From assembly GCA_015494245.1 (NCBI GenBank), contig WGBN01000038.1:1-5846 (forward strand): DNA of 5,846 nucleotides, in the 5' to 3' direction. This document shows positions 4,897 through 5,846 of the stretch, piece by piece. The notes below the pieces were generated by a model, which was given only the letters and a program-made list of their open reading frames with translations, searched no databases and was not told the origin of the DNA. This DNA is from Saprospiraceae bacterium (GTDB taxonomy: Bacteria > Bacteroidota > Bacteroidia > Chitinophagales > Saprospiraceae). The position numbers were made by a program, and so were the translations under genes. Each line of letters starts with the position of its first letter. The stretch's first letter is position 1.

Positions 4897-5846
4897 ATGA
4901 AGAGAAGAAATTTCCTAAAATCTGCAGCGACCCTTGCCGGTATGCCTTTGCTCTTGCGCGGTGTCGGGGTTTCGCCTTTTAATAAAAGCTCGTTGATGCG
5001 CTTTATCAATCCGGAAAGCGATCGCGTTTTGGTAATCATCCAGCTCAGTGGCGGAAATGATGGCCTGAATATGGTCTTGCCACTGGATCAATACGACAAA
5101 TTGTCGGTTTTGCGCCCGGATTTGCTCATTCCGGAAGCTGAAGTGCTCAATCTCAATGATTCGCTTGGCCTCCATCCCGCACTGACCGGCATGAAAGAAG
5201 TATATGACGAAGGGAAGATGACGCTCATCCAAAACGTCGGTTATCCCAATCAGAATCGCTCGCACTTCCGTTCTACGGACATTTGGACTTCTGCTTCGCC
5301 GGCCAGTGAGCAATGGCTCTCGGGCTGGTTGGGGCGCTATCTGGATTTAGACCACAGCGAATACCCCGCTGGTTATCCCAATGCAGACTATCCGCACCCC
5401 TTTGCGCTTACCATGGGGCCGGTGGTCTCGCAAACCTGCCAGGGTGAAATTGCCAATTACAGCCTGGCCGTAACCGATCCGACAGCGCTTGGCCAGTTGC
5501 CCGAAGGGGCAGAGGATGTCTTGCCCCCTCACCAGCCTTATGGCTATGAGGTGTATTTCCTTCGTCAGGCCATAGCCCAGACGAATGCCTATTCCGAAGT
5601 CTTGCTCGACCTGGCCAATGCCGGCAGCAACCAGGTGGAATATCCGGATACCAATCACGGCGATCAACTGCGCAACATCGCGCTCCTGATTTCCGGAGGC
5701 TCCAAAACAAAAATCTATGTAGCCTCCGAAGGCGGCTTCGATACCCACGCCAACCAGGTGGACAGCGAAGACCCCACCATCGGCAATCACGCCACCCGCA
5801 TCCAGCGGGTTTCGGATGCCATAGCAGCTTTCCAGCAGGATCTGGC
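4897..5846 (+). CDS. DUF1501 domain protein with Tat-type signal, 3'-truncated by the window edge
   Basis: The frame is open from ATG 4897 to the window end (316 full codons); full-length relatives usually have about 400-500 residues. The N-terminus has a near-ideal twin-arginine motif, KRRNFLKSAATLAGMPLLL (2-20): R3, R4, F6, L7 and K8, then a modest hydrophobic stretch. Export of a folded, possibly cofactor-bearing protein is therefore likely. DUF1501 (PF07394) blocks seen are LSGGNDGLNMVLPL (50-63), NRSHFRSTDIWTSA (120-133) and GGFDTHANQ (279-287). The family is grouped with the alkaline phosphatase/sulfatase fold. Asp282 and His284 could be metal ligands by analogy, but no activity has been shown that I can cite. 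It follows the DUF1800 gene by 50 bases on the same strand and has no convincing promoter of its own, so co-transcription is likely. Confidence 0.92.
   Translation, partial: MKRRNFLKSAATLAGMPLLLRGVGVSPFNKSSLMRFINPESDRVLVIIQLSGGNDGLNMVLPLDQYDKLSVLRPDLLIPEAEVLNLNDSLGLHPALTGMKEVYDEGKMTLIQNVGYPNQNRSHFRSTDIWTSASPASEQWLSGWLGRYLDLDHSEYPAGYPNADYPHPFALTMGPVVSQTCQGEIANYSLAVTDPTALGQLPEGAEDVLPPHQPYGYEVYFLRQAIAQTNAYSEVLLDLANAGSNQVEYPDTNHGDQLRNIALLISGGSKTKIYVASEGGFDTHANQVDSEDPTIGNHATRIQRVSDAIAAFQQDL

Noticed and set aside
5347..5790. A 147-codon minus-strand frame within the DUF1501 gene
   Set aside because: The plus-strand frame has DUF1501 motifs throughout this stretch; the minus-strand product has no recognisable motif.

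Overview
This window looks like the chromosome of a free-living Bacteroidota, most likely of the Saprospiria/Chitinophagia type. The reasons are the TAnnTTTG -7 promoter boxes, the lack of clear Shine-Dalgarno sites with A-rich leaders instead, a tandem-FKBP lipoprotein, and a DUF1800/DUF1501 gene pair. The lineage is inferred from style only; there is no rRNA gene. Six protein genes are present, two of them cut by the window edges. I see no tRNA, CRISPR array, transposase or phage gene.

Layout. (1) Bases 1-381 hold the 3' part of a TIGR04282/DUF2064 glycosyltransferase (+). (2) Bases 379-520 are a repeat-rich spacer between convergent genes: a 7-nt tandem array that supplies the upstream gene's stop codon, two near-identical GC-rich hairpins, and a GCGAAGCG-containing stretch. 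(3) Bases 528-947 hold ndk (-), nucleoside diphosphate kinase. (4) Bases 948-1118 are a divergent promoter region with the same 8-nt -7 box, TACCTTTG, facing outward on each strand. (5) Bases 1119-2141 hold an NrnA-like DHH/DHHA1 phosphoesterase (+), followed at 2193-3065 by a two-domain FKBP peptidyl-prolyl isomerase lipoprotein (+). A strong intrinsic terminator at 3070-3099 closes this unit. (6) A new promoter at 3129-3160 starts a second unit: a DUF1800 protein (3179-4846) and a DUF1501 protein with a Tat-type signal (4897 to beyond the window end). A 14-nt direct repeat lies in the 50-nt gap between them.

How the parts fit. ndk and the NrnA-like enzyme both act in nucleotide metabolism (NTP balancing; recycling of nanoRNA/pAp) and share a divergent control region, so joint control is plausible but not shown. 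The FKBP lipoprotein is probably an envelope folding factor. The DUF1800-DUF1501 pair is a recurrent association with no established function that I can name, and it is the best candidate here for undescribed biology. The DUF1501 partner carries a clear twin-arginine signal, whereas the DUF1800 partner has an RR-x-L-F start but no hydrophobic segment after it.

Two gene starts need care. In-frame TTG codons at 1098 and 3158 lengthen the NrnA-like and DUF1800 frames, but each TTG is the last three bases of a -7 box. The ATGs at 1119 and 3179 are therefore preferred.
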